From Adlercreutzia mucosicola DSM 19490 (GTDB taxonomy: Bacteria > Actinomycetota > Coriobacteriia > Coriobacteriales > Eggerthellaceae), in NCBI RefSeq assembly GCF_000422625.1, contig NZ_AUGK01000008.1:1-64000 (forward strand): 64,000 nucleotides of DNA. The letters are read 5' to 3'. The position numbers and the translations under genes are program-made. Numbering within the stretch: the stretch's first letter is position 1; every line of letters begins with the position of its first letter. The notes under the pieces are model-generated. The model was not told the DNA's origin. It searched no databases and saw only the letters and a program-made list of their open reading frames with translations. This document shows positions 43,593 to 55,026 of the stretch, piece by piece.

Positions 43593-45977
43593 CTATCCTT
43601 TCTTCGTTGCGCCCTGGGGCATCATGCGCCGGGCGTCGAACACGCCGTCCACATCGGACAGGCGCTTGGTCACACGCTCGATGACCGTCAGGTCGGACAC
43701 CTGGAACAGAAAGCGCATCTCGACCATACCATCGCGGTGGGTGGTCGTGTTGCACGACAGCACGTTTGCTCCCATTTCGGAAATAACCCGGGTCACGTCC
43801 AACAGCAGATTCATGCGGTCCAACGCCTCGATGAAGATCTCCACCTGATAGCTGGCCGCCGCCGAGGGAGTGCCCTCCCATTCCACCTCGATGATGCGCT
43901 CGGGATGGCGCTTCAGATCCAACGCGTTGGGGCAGTCGGCTCGATGCACCGACACGCCGCGCCCGCGGGTCACGAACCCCAGGATGTCGTCGCCGGGCAC
44001 GGGATTGCAGCAGCGCGACAGGCGCACGAGCACATCGTCGACGCCCTTCACCACGATGCCCTGGGACGTGTGGGTCTCGTGCTTCTTCGGCCGCTTCACA
44101 CTCGTGAGCATAGGAGCCATGATGCCCGTGGACGACGCCGAGGTGCCCACCGTGGGCTTGTCGGCCTCCTCGTTGCCCTTGTCCACCAAGATCTTCAGCA
44201 GACGGTTGCTCACGTGCTGGGCCCGCTCCTTGCCAGCGCCCACCTGCACGAACATATCGTCGGGGTCCTTGAAACCCATGGACTCGGCCACCAGCTTCAA
44301 GGCGCGCAGCGACTGGGCGTTGGAGATGCCCAGGCCGTGCTTGCGCATCTCGCGGGCCAGCATGTCGCGCCCCATCTGCAAATCGTCGGAGCGGGTCACC
44401 TTCGAGAAGTAGGAGCGGATCTTGCTGCGGGCGCTGGGAGTCTTCACCAAGTTCAGCCAGTCGCGGGAAGGGCCGGCGCTCTTCTGGGTGAGCACCTCCA
44501 CGCGATCGCCCACCTGCAGCTGGTAGGACAGGGGCACAATGGAGCCGTTCACCTTCGCGCCCACGCAGTGGTTGCCCACCTCGGTGTGGATGGCGTAGGC
44601 GAAATCGATGGGCGTGGACCCGGCGCGCAAGCTCATGACCTCGCCCTTCGGCGTGAACACGAACACCTCGGTGTTGTCCAGGTCCATCTTCAGCGATTTC
44701 AAAAACTCGCGGGAGTCCTCGGTCTCGTCCTGCCAGTCCACCATCTGGCGCAACCAGGCCAGCTGGGCATCCAGGCTGTCCTTGCCGCCGGGGCGCGAGG
44801 TGCCGGTCTCCTTGTAGCGCCAGTGGGCCGCCACGCCGTATTCGGAGTTGCGATGCATCTCCTCGGTGCGGATCTGCACTTCCAGGGGGCGTCCCGCCGG
44901 GCCCATGACCGTGGTGTGCAGCGATTGGTACATGTTGAACTTCGGCATGGCGATGTAGTCTTTGAAGCGCCCGGGCATGGGGTGCCACAGGGTGTGCACC
45001 GCGCCCAAAGCCGAGTAGCAGTCCTTCACCGACGTGGTGATGATGCGCACGGCGATGAGGTCGTAGATCTCGGAGAAGCCCTTGCCCTTCTTCGTCATCT
45101 TCTGATAGATGGAGTACAGGTGCTTGGGGCGCCCCATGATCTGGGCCGTGATGCCCAGCTTGCCCATCTCCTCGCGCAGCACGGCGATGACGTCGGCCAG
45201 ATACTTCTCGCGCTCGGTGCGCGATTCGGTGACCATGCGGGAAACCTGCTTGTACTTGTTGGGCTCCAGGTAGAAGAACGACAGGTCCTCCAGCTCCCAC
45301 TTGATGGAGTTGATGCCCAAACGATGCGCGATGGGCGCGTAGATCTCCAAGGTCTCGCGGGCCTTGAAGATGCGGCGGTCCTCGCGCAGGGCAGCGAGCG
45401 TGCGCATGTTGTGCAGGCGGTCGGCCAGCTTGATCACGATGACGCGGATGTCCTTGGACATGGCCACGAACATCTTGCGAATGGTGGCGGCCTGCTCGTC
45501 AGTGAGGCTCTCCACCTCGATGCGGGTGATCTTGGTGACGCCCTCCACGAGCGCGCGCACCTGGGCGTTGAAGGTCTTCTCCACCTCTTCGGCGGTCACC
45601 TTCGTGTCCTCCACGGTATCGTGGAGCAAGGCGGCGGCGATGGTCTCGGCGTCCATGCGCAGATCGGCCAGGATGATGCCCACCTCGATGGGGTGGATGA
45701 TGAAGGGCTCGCCGGACTTGCGGCACTGGCCCGCGTGGGCCTGGGCCGCGAACTCGAAGGCGCGCTTGAGCATGGCCTCCTCGTCGGCATCCATATAAGC
45801 CGCCGTGAGCCGCGCCAGCTCGGCAAAGCGGCCCTCGGGCGTGGAAGCGGCCGAGGCGGCGGACTGGCCCGTGGGATCGGGTCGGCCGAGCAGCGCGTCG
45901 ACGGTCTGCTTCGTCGCCGCCCCGCTCGCCGCGACCGGAGCCGCGCAGGCGTTGATATCTTCCTTGTCGGCGCTCAC
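43593..45977 (-). CDS. relA: Bifunctional (p)ppGpp synthetase/hydrolase
   Basis: A long RelA/SpoT homologue (794 aa) controlling the stringent response. Domains in order: HD hydrolase with the intact LLHDTVEDT motif (His119/Asp120), synthetase (about 270-390, GRPKHLYSIYQKM and YQSLHTTVMGP), TGS (about 435-500, VFVFTPKGEVMSLRAGSTPI), helical and Cys-containing domain (RCCNPVPGDDILGF) and a C-terminal ACT domain (about 715-794). Because HD residues are intact, it should both make and degrade the alarmone. It lies 16 bp after recJ. Confidence 0.95.
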   Translation of the reverse strand: MSADKEDINACAAPVAASGAATKQTVDALLGRPDPTGQSAASAASTPEGRFAELARLTAAYMDADEEAMLKRAFEFAAQAHAGQCRKSGEPFIIHPIEVGIILADLRMDAETIAAALLHDTVEDTKVTAEEVEKTFNAQVRALVEGVTKITRIEVESLTDEQAATIRKMFVAMSKDIRVIVIKLADRLHNMRTLAALREDRRIFKARETLEIYAPIAHRLGINSIKWELEDLSFFYLEPNKYKQVSRMVTESRTEREKYLADVIAVLREEMGKLGITAQIMGRPKHLYSIYQKMTKKGKGFSEIYDLIAVRIITTSVKDCYSALGAVHTLWHPMPGRFKDYIAMPKFNMYQSLHTTVMGPAGRPLEVQIRTEEMHRNSEYGVAAHWRYKETGTSRPGGKDSLDAQLAWLRQMVDWQDETEDSREFLKSLKMDLDNTEVFVFTPKGEVMSLRAGSTPIDFAYAIHTEVGNHCVGAKVNGSIVPLSYQLQVGDRVEVLTQKSAGPSRDWLNLVKTPSARSKIRSYFSKVTRSDDLQMGRDMLAREMRKHGLGISNAQSLRALKLVAESMGFKDPDDMFVQVGAGKERAQHVSNRLLKILVDKGNEEADKPTVGTSASSTGIMAPMLTSVKRPKKHETHTSQGIVVKGVDDVLVRLSRCCNPVPGDDILGFVTRGRGVSVHRADCPNALDLKRHPERIIEVEWEGTPSAAASYQVEIFIEALDRMNLLLDVTRVISEMGANVLSCNTTTHRDGMVEMRFLFQVSDLTVIERVTKRLSDVDGVFDARRMMPQGATKKG

Positions 45978-45993
45978 CGGCGCCTCCCTTCTC

Positions 45994-48900
45994 CTATTGG
46001 TTGCGGCCGCCGCGCGGCACGATGGGGTGCGACAGGTGCACGGTGAGCCCCTGGGCGTCCTGGCCCAAGGCCCAGCGGCAGAAGCCCCCGAAGCCGTCCC
46101 GCTCGTCGAGCCCCTCGCGGTAGCGCACCGAGTCGGTCAGCTCCACCTTCGACACCTCTTCCCGCACGCGCACCCACAGCGCCGGGCGGCCCGCCTCGTA
46201 CACGGTGCGCGTCTCGATGAGCCCCAGCTCGCGGAAGACCGCCAGGCCGCAGGCGGCGGACACGGGGCTCACGGCGCGGAAGCTGTCCGACGCCGCGTGG
46301 GCCAGATCGGCCTCCCCTATGCAGAAGTAGTCGCTGTCGCACTGGCGCTGCAAGCTGCGCAGGCGGCGGTACACCTGGGCCATCACGTCGTGGTCGGGCG
46401 TGGCCTCGGCCAGGATGCGCTCGTTGAGGGCCGCATCCCCCCGCCCGTACAGCAGGTGCACCCAGGCGGGCTGGCCGTCACGACCGGCGCGACCGCTCAT
46501 CTGGTTGAACTCCACGTCGCTGAAGGGCAGATGATACAGTACCACGTGGCGGATGTTGGGGATATCCACCCCTTCCCCAAAGGCCGAGGTGGCCACGAGC
46601 ACCTTCAAGTCGTCGTTGCGGAACAGCGCCTCGATGCGCTTGCGCTCGTCGCGGGACAGCCCCGCGTTGTAGAAGCCGATCATGCAGGCCAGCTGGGGAA
46701 CCCGACGGCGCAGCTGCCGCGCCAGGGCCACCGAATGCTCGCGGGAGTTCACGTAGATGACGGTCTTCTCGCCCCGAGCGATCAAGGTGGCCAGGTAGTC
46801 GTCGCGATGCGCGATGTTGCGCTGGTCGTCCACGAACAGGTTGTCGCGGCCGGTCTCGTCGATGACCGACTCGCGCACGGGCAGCACTTCCCCGATGTCA
46901 TCGGCGATGGCGTCGTTGGCCGTGGCCGTCACGGCCAGCACCGTGGGCGCCCCCAGACGCGCGAGCGCATGGCCCAGCTGCGTGTAGGCCACGCGCTGGC
47001 CGGCCTTGGCCTGGCCGATGTGATGGGCCTCGTCCACCACCACGAACTTGATGCGCCCCGAGGCGGCGAATTCGTCCACGTGGAACATGAGGTACTCCGG
47101 CGTGGTCAGCACGATATCCAGCGTGCCGTCGGCCAGGCCGGCGTACACGCGCCCCCGCTCCTCCGGCGTGCTTTCGCCGGTGATGACGGCGCTGGCGATG
47201 CCGAAGCGCTCCAGGCTCGCCCGCAAATGGAACACCTGGTCGGCGATGAGCGCGCGCAGCGGGTAGATAAACAGGCTCGCATCGCGGCGCGCGAGGGCCT
47301 GCACGGCGGCGTGCACCTGAAAGCACAGCGACTTGCCGCGGCCCGTGGCCATCACGGCGAAGGTGGACTGGCCCGCCCGCAGCGCATCCAAGATCTGGCG
47401 CTGGGCCGGATGCAGCGGCGCCTCGCCGATAATGGCGGCCACCACGGCCGCCTCGAGCCCCTCGGGATCGCGCTCGGCCACGGCCTCCCAATGGCGGCGC
47501 AGGGCGGCCAGGTCGGGAGCCGGCGCCTCGTCGTCCCCCTCCCCGCAGGCATCGGCGCACAGCACCTCGTCGGATTCCGCGAACAGATCGGCGAAGAACG
47601 ACAGGGCGTCGGGATCCAGGCAGGCCTCCAGGGCGCAGCAGATGCGCGCCGGGGCGATGGCCTCCAGCATGGCCTTCACCGAATGCCGCCCGCGCCATTC
47701 GTCGATCTGCACGGTGAAGGCGGCGTCCACCACCGCGTCGTTCACCAGAAGCGCGTCGATGGCGGCGCAGTGGAACATGATGCCGGCCACCGAGGCCCGG
47801 CCGTTGGTGAGCGTGCAGGCGAAGTGGTCCTTAGTCTGGCCCACGGCCCGGGTGTTCGCCAACGTCACGCCCTGGGCCAGAAACACCGGCTGGGGGTTCT
47901 CCTGGCCGAATGGGGCCAGACGGTCCACCAAGGCCACGGTGTCCAGGGTCAACTCGTCCAAATGCACGCAGGCGTCCACCGTGGTCAGCGGATGGAACGC
48001 CGCCTCGGGCAGCTTCTGCATGTAGGCATCCAAGCCCTCGGCGAACTTCCGCAGGTTCTTCGTGGGGATGGTCACGCCCACGGCCGCCCCGTGGCCGCCG
48101 AAGCGGGTGGTCAGGTGCGAGAGCGACTCCACGGCCTCGAACAGGTTCACATTGCCCACCGAGCGGCCCGACCCGCGGGCCTCCTCTCCGTCCACGGTGA
48201 ACAGCAGCGACGGCACCCCATAGGTGTTTACGAGGCGGGAGGCCACGATGCCCTTCACGCCCTCGTGCCAGCCCTCGCCGGCCACCACGAGCGCCCGCTG
48301 GCCCCGGTAGGTCTCGGCGGCCTGTGCCTTCGCGATGTCGGACAGCTCTGCCTCGATGGCGCGGCGCTGGTTGTTCACCTCTTCCAAAGCCTCGGCCATG
48401 GTGCAGCAGTCGGCGTAGTTGTCGCACATCAGCAAATCGAGGGCCAGGTCGGCGTTCCCCATGCGCCCGGCCGCGTTCAGACGCGGGATGAGCGAGAACG
48501 ACAGGTTCGTCGCCGTGAGCACCTTGCCCGCCTGGCCCGTGGTGGCCAGAAGCGCCGCGATGCAGGGGCGCGGGTTCGCGTTCATGCGGGCCAGGCCGTC
48601 GGCCACGAGCGCCCGGTTCTCGTCGCGCATGGGCATGAGGTCGGCCACCGTGCCCAAGGTGGCGAAGTCGGTGTAACTGCGCCACAGGTGAGGGAACCCG
48701 AGGCGCGCGCCCAGCATCTGCACGAGCTTCAGAGCCACGCCCACCCCGGCCAGAATGGCACTCGGACAGCCCGGCTCCATCTTCGGATCGGCCACGCACA
48801 CGTTCTCGGGCACCAGGTCGGCGGCCTCGTGGTGGTCGGTGATGTACACCTCGATGCCGGTCTTCACGATCTCGGCCACCTCGTGCTTGCAGGCGATGCC

Positions 48901-49332
48901 GCAGTCCACGGTGACGATCACGTCGGGAGCCAGCTCGCGGACGCGCTCGAAAGCGGCGGCGGTGATGCCGTAGCCCTCGTCGAAGCGGTGCGGGATGAAG
49001 GGGAAGGCACAGCCGCCCAAGGCCCGCAGGCCGCGGGTGAGCACCGTGGTGGCCGAGATGCCGTCCAGATCGAAGTCGCCGAAGACCACGATGCGCTTCT
49101 TGGCCGCCAGGGCCGCCTGCAAACCGTCGGCCACCTCGGCCAAGCCGGGGATATCGTAGGGATTCAGCCAGTCGCGATCGAGCGAGGGGGAGAGAAAGCG
49201 CTTGGCGGCGCGCACCGTGGTGATGCCGCGGGCCACAAGCGTCGTCGCGATGAAGTGGGGCAGGCTGAGGTCGTGCTGCAAGCGCGCGACGATGGCGGGA
49301 TCGGCTTCCCGAATGCTGAACTGGGCGGTCAT
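45994..49332 (-). CDS. recJ: RecJ exonuclease fused to a RecQ-like helicase
   Basis: An 1112-aa fusion. Residues 1-575 are RecJ, a 5'-3' single-strand DNA exonuclease: VVFGDFDLDGISA (Asp about 85-90), TVDCG (142), DHHE (166-169), RLNAAGRMG and GGHGAAVG (412-419), then the OB domain. Residues 640-1000 are a superfamily 2 DEAH helicase of RecQ type: ATGRGKSLCFQ (662-672), VVDEAHH (about 765-771) and QMSGRAGRDG (944-953). The tail (1000-1112) contains scattered Cys and a winged-helix-like region. RecQ and RecJ act together in end resection, and this gene joins them in one chain. No frameshift or stop interrupts it. The Shine-Dalgarno is weak (AGGT). Confidence 0.92.
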   Translation of the reverse strand: MTAQFSIREADPAIVARLQHDLSLPHFIATTLVARGITTVRAAKRFLSPSLDRDWLNPYDIPGLAEVADGLQAALAAKKRIVVFGDFDLDGISATTVLTRGLRALGGCAFPFIPHRFDEGYGITAAAFERVRELAPDVIVTVDCGIACKHEVAEIVKTGIEVYITDHHEAADLVPENVCVADPKMEPGCPSAILAGVGVALKLVQMLGARLGFPHLWRSYTDFATLGTVADLMPMRDENRALVADGLARMNANPRPCIAALLATTGQAGKVLTATNLSFSLIPRLNAAGRMGNADLALDLLMCDNYADCCTMAEALEEVNNQRRAIEAELSDIAKAQAAETYRGQRALVVAGEGWHEGVKGIVASRLVNTYGVPSLLFTVDGEEARGSGRSVGNVNLFEAVESLSHLTTRFGGHGAAVGVTIPTKNLRKFAEGLDAYMQKLPEAAFHPLTTVDACVHLDELTLDTVALVDRLAPFGQENPQPVFLAQGVTLANTRAVGQTKDHFACTLTNGRASVAGIMFHCAAIDALLVNDAVVDAAFTVQIDEWRGRHSVKAMLEAIAPARICCALEACLDPDALSFFADLFAESDEVLCADACGEGDDEAPAPDLAALRRHWEAVAERDPEGLEAAVVAAIIGEAPLHPAQRQILDALRAGQSTFAVMATGRGKSLCFQVHAAVQALARRDASLFIYPLRALIADQVFHLRASLERFGIASAVITGESTPEERGRVYAGLADGTLDIVLTTPEYLMFHVDEFAASGRIKFVVVDEAHHIGQAKAGQRVAYTQLGHALARLGAPTVLAVTATANDAIADDIGEVLPVRESVIDETGRDNLFVDDQRNIAHRDDYLATLIARGEKTVIYVNSREHSVALARQLRRRVPQLACMIGFYNAGLSRDERKRIEALFRNDDLKVLVATSAFGEGVDIPNIRHVVLYHLPFSDVEFNQMSGRAGRDGQPAWVHLLYGRGDAALNERILAEATPDHDVMAQVYRRLRSLQRQCDSDYFCIGEADLAHAASDSFRAVSPVSAACGLAVFRELGLIETRTVYEAGRPALWVRVREEVSKVELTDSVRYREGLDERDGFGGFCRWALGQDAQGLTVHLSHPIVPRGGRNQ

Positions 49333-49526
49333 GGTGACAGGCTACCTAACATGCTCAAACTCTTGTGTCTTGCCGTCCATTTTCGCATAAAGGCCCGCGC
49401 CTGTCACCGCCGCGGGAGGCTCTCGTTACAATTCACAGAACCCAACCGGCGCCCCATGCGGTCTGCGCAACGCTTGGGCAGCAGAAAGCGGCCCCTCCTC
49501 GAAAGCACCGCAATCTACGGCAGAGC

Positions 49527-49618
49527 GGGCGGGCTGAAGCCCGCCCCTACGGGGGGGGCGCAAGCCGTGGAGGCGCAAGCTGCGGGGGGGACCGTAGGGG
49601 AAGGCTCCAGCCCTCCCC
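49527..49618. repeat. REP-like palindromic element (92 bp)
   Basis: Two hairpins, GGGCGGGCTGAAGCCCGCCC (49527-49546) and a related one at 49597-49618, are arranged head to head. Between them CCCCTACGG (49544-49552) is repeated inverted as CCGTAGGGG (49592-49600). The rest of the 333-bp gap between recJ and ptsI holds no convincing gene. A similar unit occurs near 8086-8120. Confidence 0.65.
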
Positions 49619-49665
49619 TTCAACCGAAAGGCCACCCCGGCTCTAGCGCCATGAAAGCGGCGGCG

Positions 49666-51375
<1,710 letters not shown>

Positions 51376-51379
51376 GGGG

Positions 51380-51643
51380 CTACTCTCCCAGGCCCGACTC
51401 GATAAGCTGGATGGCCGCGTCGAGTGCCGCCTGCTCGTCGGCGCCCTCGCAGCGCACCTCGACCTCGGTGCCGCACTTGATGCCGGCGGCCACAATGGCC
51501 ATGAGGCTCTTCGCGTTCACTTCCTTGCCCGCAGCCACGATGGTGACATCGCTTGCGAAGGGCGCCATGGCCGAGGCCAAGACACCGGCCGGACGCATGT
51601 GCAGGCCGCTGCCGTTGGTGAGGGTGATCGTCTGGGAAACCAT
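51380..51643 (-). CDS. ptsH: PTS phosphocarrier protein HPr
   Basis: HPr (87 aa) passes phosphate from EI to EIIA. The catalytic His15 is in SGLHMRPAGV. Ser46 is present in NAKSLMAIVAAG, so regulation by an HPr kinase is possible in principle. ATG 51643 has AAGGAGAAAAC upstream. It lies between fruA and ptsI. Confidence 0.95.
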   Translation of the reverse strand: MVSQTITLTNGSGLHMRPAGVLASAMAPFASDVTIVAAGKEVNAKSLMAIVAAGIKCGTEVEVRCEGADEQAALDAAIQLIESGLGE

Positions 51644-51689
51644 AGTTTTCTCCTTATCGTCAGGTCGAATGCTTCTGTCTGCCGCCAAG

Positions 51690-51790
51690 CGCTCCCGCTA
51701 GGGGCGCTCGGCGATGGGCCGCTCCCGTCGGGTGCTCCCACCGGGGCACGTGCACCGGAGCGCTCCCGCCGAAACGCTCCCGCCGGGACC
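51690..51790. repeat. Short irregular direct repeats upstream of ptsH
   Basis: Five variants of GCTCCCGCCGG occur in the 172-bp gap between fruA and ptsH (near 51690, 51720, 51733, 51761 and 51775). Spacing is irregular (13-30 bp). No terminator or promoter was recognised. Confidence 0.4.
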
Positions 51791-51815
51791 CGCGCCGGAG
51801 GCTCTTGCCGCCGCC

Positions 51816-53825
51816 CTAGGCCTCAGTGCGCTTCTTCTTCAGCAGCGCGAGCATGAGCATGCCCGCAACCGAGCCGACCGCAAGGGCCACCAGATACATG
51901 AGCGCGCCGCCGATGACGGGCACCACGAAGATGCCGCCGTGGGGCGCCATGAGCGTGCAGCCGAAGAACCACGACAGGCCGCCGGCCACAGCCGAGCCCA
52001 CCACGCAGGAGGGGATGACGCGCAGCGGGTCCGAGGCAGCGTAGGGAATGGCGCCCTCGGTGATGAACGACAGGCCCATGATGTAGTTCACCGGGCCGTT
52101 CTTGCGCTCGTCGGCCGTCCAGCGGTCCTTGAAGAAGGTGGTGGACAGCGCGATGGCGATGGGAGGCACCATGCCGCCGATCATGACCGAGGCCATGATC
52201 TGGAAGCTGGCGTCGGTGCCGAGGGCGAGCATGCCGGTGCCGAACACGTAGGCCGCCTTGTTGAAGGGGCCGCCCATGTCGATGGCCATCATGCCGGCCA
52301 GAATCATGCCGAGCACAATGCCGAAGTTGTTATCGGAAAGCCAGGTGAGCGCATTGGACATGCCGGTGTTGATCATGCCCACGAACGGCCCGACCGCGCA
52401 CATGATGACGGCAATGGCCCCCAGGCCCGCCAGCGGGTAGATGAGGATCTGCTTGATGCCGGCCAGCGAGTCGGGCATCTTCTCGCACAGCTTCTCGATG
52501 CCGAGCATGGCGTAGCCGCCCGCGAAGCCCGCAAGCAGGCCGCCGAGGAATCCTGAGGGAATGTCGCCGCCGGGCAGCCCGAAGGTGGAGCCGAGCGTGG
52601 CCATGAAGCCGCCGACGAAGCCCACCACCAAACCGGGGCGGTCAGCGATAGACTGGGCGATGTAGGCGGCGAGGATCGGCACCATGAAGCTGAAAGCGAA
52701 GCCGCCGATGGTCTTGAACCAGGCCGAGATCGGCGTGCCGGTGCCGAAGTTGCCGTCCTGGGGCACCCCGGCGATGCCATCGATGAGGAAGGCGAGCGCG
52801 ATGAACAGGCCGCCAGATACCACGAAGGGCAGCATATGGGAGACGCCCTCCATGAGGTGCTTGTAAATCTTGCGGCCAGCGCTCTCGCCCGCCTCGTCCT
52901 CGGCAGCCGCCGCATTCGCGCCGCCGGCGTGGTGGTACACGCGCGCGTCGCCCGCCAGGATGCGGTCGATGAGCTCGTCGGGCTTGTTGATGCCGTCGGA
53001 CACCTTCACGATGACCGCGGGTTTGCCGTCGAAACGGGCCATCTCCACTTCCTTGTCGGCAGCCACGATGATGCCGTCGGCGGCGGCGATTTCCTCGCGG
53101 GTCAGGCGGTTCTTGGTGCCCCCGGTGCCGTTGGTCTCGGCCTTCAGGGCGATACCGCGCGCCTCGGCGGCCTTCGTGAGCGCCTCGGCGGCCATGTAGG
53201 TGTGGGCGATGCCCGTGGGACACGCTGTCACCGCCAGGATGCGGAAGCCGTCGGCCTTGCCGTGCTCCTCGGCATAGGCGGCCTTGGCAGCGTCGATGAG
53301 GGCCTCGGTGCCTTCCATGTCGCCTTCCATATCGGCTTCGGCCTCGGCCTCCACCGCCTCGGCGAAGCGCTCGCGCTCTTTCGCGTCGATGGCGGCGAGG
53401 AACGCCTCGGGGGTTTCCGCCGCCATGAGCTGGGCGCGGAAGTCGAGGTCCATGAGGATGGTCATGAGCCGCGAGAGCACCTCCAGGTGCACATCTCCCC
53501 CGTCGTCGGGCGCGGCGATCATGAACAGCAGCGTGGAGGGAGCCCCGTCCGGAGCGCCGTAATCCACCCCGGCAGGCGCCGTCATGGCCGCAAGGGACGC
53601 CCGCTTCGTGGCCGCCGTCTTTGCATGGGGGATGGCGATGCCCTCGCCCACGGCCGTGGTGCCCTGGTTCTCGCGGGCGATGATGGCCTCGCGGAAGGCC
53701 TCCTTGTCGTTGAGGTTTCCGGCACCGTCGTGCAGCTCCACGAGCTGGGCGATGGCGCCGGCCTTGTCGGCGGGCGCGCCACCGATGGCAATGGCCCCGG
53801 GTTGAAGCAAATCGACAATTCTCAT
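51816..53825 (-). CDS. fruA: Fructose-specific PTS permease EIIABC
   Basis: Imports fructose as fructose 1-phosphate. One 669-aa chain carries EIIA (1-150, active His in GEGIAIPHAK), a short acidic linker, EIIB (about 195-290, active Cys in VTACPTGIAHTYMAAEAL) and a membrane EIIC (about 315-660, with GGPFNKAAYVFG and GLSFITEGAIPYAASDP). The order A-B-C matches FruA-type permeases of Gram-positive bacteria. It follows fruK by 18 bp. Confidence 0.95.
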   Translation of the reverse strand: MRIVDLLQPGAIAIGGAPADKAGAIAQLVELHDGAGNLNDKEAFREAIIARENQGTTAVGEGIAIPHAKTAATKRASLAAMTAPAGVDYGAPDGAPSTLLFMIAAPDDGGDVHLEVLSRLMTILMDLDFRAQLMAAETPEAFLAAIDAKERERFAEAVEAEAEADMEGDMEGTEALIDAAKAAYAEEHGKADGFRILAVTACPTGIAHTYMAAEALTKAAEARGIALKAETNGTGGTKNRLTREEIAAADGIIVAADKEVEMARFDGKPAVIVKVSDGINKPDELIDRILAGDARVYHHAGGANAAAAEDEAGESAGRKIYKHLMEGVSHMLPFVVSGGLFIALAFLIDGIAGVPQDGNFGTGTPISAWFKTIGGFAFSFMVPILAAYIAQSIADRPGLVVGFVGGFMATLGSTFGLPGGDIPSGFLGGLLAGFAGGYAMLGIEKLCEKMPDSLAGIKQILIYPLAGLGAIAVIMCAVGPFVGMINTGMSNALTWLSDNNFGIVLGMILAGMMAIDMGGPFNKAAYVFGTGMLALGTDASFQIMASVMIGGMVPPIAIALSTTFFKDRWTADERKNGPVNYIMGLSFITEGAIPYAASDPLRVIPSCVVGSAVAGGLSWFFGCTLMAPHGGIFVVPVIGGALMYLVALAVGSVAGMLMLALLKKKRTEA

Positions 53826-53843
53826 AGACGAACCGCACTCCTT

Positions 53844-54818
53844 TCAGTTGCAGGGTTCCACGAAAGTGACAGGAAGCAGGTCGGATACCTGCCCCGCCGA
53901 TGCCAAAGAGGGAGAGAAGGCCGTGGCGGAGCCGGCCGCCAGGCCGAGGCGCAGGGCGTAGACGGCGTTGTCCGCGCCAGGGCAGAGCGACTCGCAGCCG
54001 GGAAGGGAGGCTCCCGCGAGCCCCGCCAGAAAACCCGCCACCATGGAATCGCCCGCGCCCACCGAGTTCACGAGGGCGCCCGCCGGGGCCGCGCCCCGGG
54101 CGACAAGCCCCTTCGCGTCCACCAGCAGCGCTCCGGCCGCACCGCAGCTGACGAGCACGAAACGGGCGCCGGCCCGGGCAAGGTCGCGCGCAGCAGCTAC
54201 CACGGCGGCCTCGTCGGCGGCATCGCAGCCGGCCAGCTCGGCCAGCTCGTGGTTGTTGGGTTTTACGAGGAAGGGCCGTGCGGCGAGGGCCTCGGTCAGG
54301 GCCGAGCCCGTGGTATCGACCGCGCATCGCGCGCCGTGCTCGGCGGCAGCCGCGGCCAGATCGGCGTAGAGGTCCGCCGGGCAGCCCGGCGCCAGGGAGC
54401 CCGACAGCACAAGGCAATCGTCCGAGCCCAACCGCTCGATGCGGCGACGGAGCGCCGCGATGTCGGCCGGGCCCACCGCCGGACCGCAGCCGTTGATCTC
54501 CGTCTCTTCCAACGAGCCGTCGGCGCGGGGGCGCTTCATCTTCACGTTGATGCGGGTCTGCCCCGCATCCAGGCGCACGAAATCGCAGGGGACGCCGGCG
54601 GCCTCCACGCCTTCCACGAGCGCCGTGCCCGTGGTGCCGGCGATGAACCCGGAGGCGCACGCATCTTGGCCGAAGCGGTGCAGCATGGTGGCCACGTTCA
54701 CACCCTTGCCGCCGTAGGACAGATCATCAGCCGCCGATCGGTTCGTGACGCCCTCGGCGAAAGCGGGCAGGCGCATCATCCAATCGAGCGCCGGATTGCA
54801 CGTGACGGTGAGAAACAT
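53844..54818 (-). CDS. fruK: 1-phosphofructokinase
   Basis: Phosphorylates fructose 1-phosphate to the 1,6-bisphosphate, linking uptake to glycolysis. It is a PfkB-family kinase of 324 aa: TCNPALDWMMRL, GGKGVNVATML (about 36-46) and VNSVGAGDSMVAGFLAG (catalytic Asp about 252). ATG 54818 has AAAGGACCGC upstream; the frame extends 60 bp further up but without a binding site. It is the first gene of fruK-fruA-ptsH-ptsI. Confidence 0.94.
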   Translation of the reverse strand: MFLTVTCNPALDWMMRLPAFAEGVTNRSAADDLSYGGKGVNVATMLHRFGQDACASGFIAGTTGTALVEGVEAAGVPCDFVRLDAGQTRINVKMKRPRADGSLEETEINGCGPAVGPADIAALRRRIERLGSDDCLVLSGSLAPGCPADLYADLAAAAAEHGARCAVDTTGSALTEALAARPFLVKPNNHELAELAGCDAADEAAVVAAARDLARAGARFVLVSCGAAGALLVDAKGLVARGAAPAGALVNSVGAGDSMVAGFLAGLAGASLPGCESLCPGADNAVYALRLGLAAGSATAFSPSLASAGQVSDLLPVTFVEPCN

Positions 54819-54855
54819 TGCGGTCCTTTGGGTCGACCCTAGTCTGCCAGGGCGC

Positions 54856-54864
54856 AGTATAGCA
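54856..54864 (-). promoter_or_regulatory. Extended -10 promoter of the fructose operon
   Basis: TGCTATACT on the minus strand, about 38 bp before the fruK ATG. No matching -35 is visible, and no DeoR-type repressor gene is adjacent. Confidence 0.5.
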
Positions 54865-55026
54865 CCGCAGCCCCGCAACGCTCAGAGAAAGCGTCGACTT
54901 TTTCACGTCCCGTCAGCAAGCCCGCGCGCGGCCGTTTGCGAGGCGCACCCGCACGGCACGCGCCCGCAAGGCGCCCTCGCCGGACGCGCCCTTGCGCTCA
55001 GCTTTAACGTCCGGCCACACGGCCTC

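Noticed and set aside
54890-54920. CGTCGACTTTTTCAC resembling an end of the family B element
   Set aside because: Only about 15 bp are similar, with mismatches, and there is no partner arm nearby. Chance similarity cannot be excluded.
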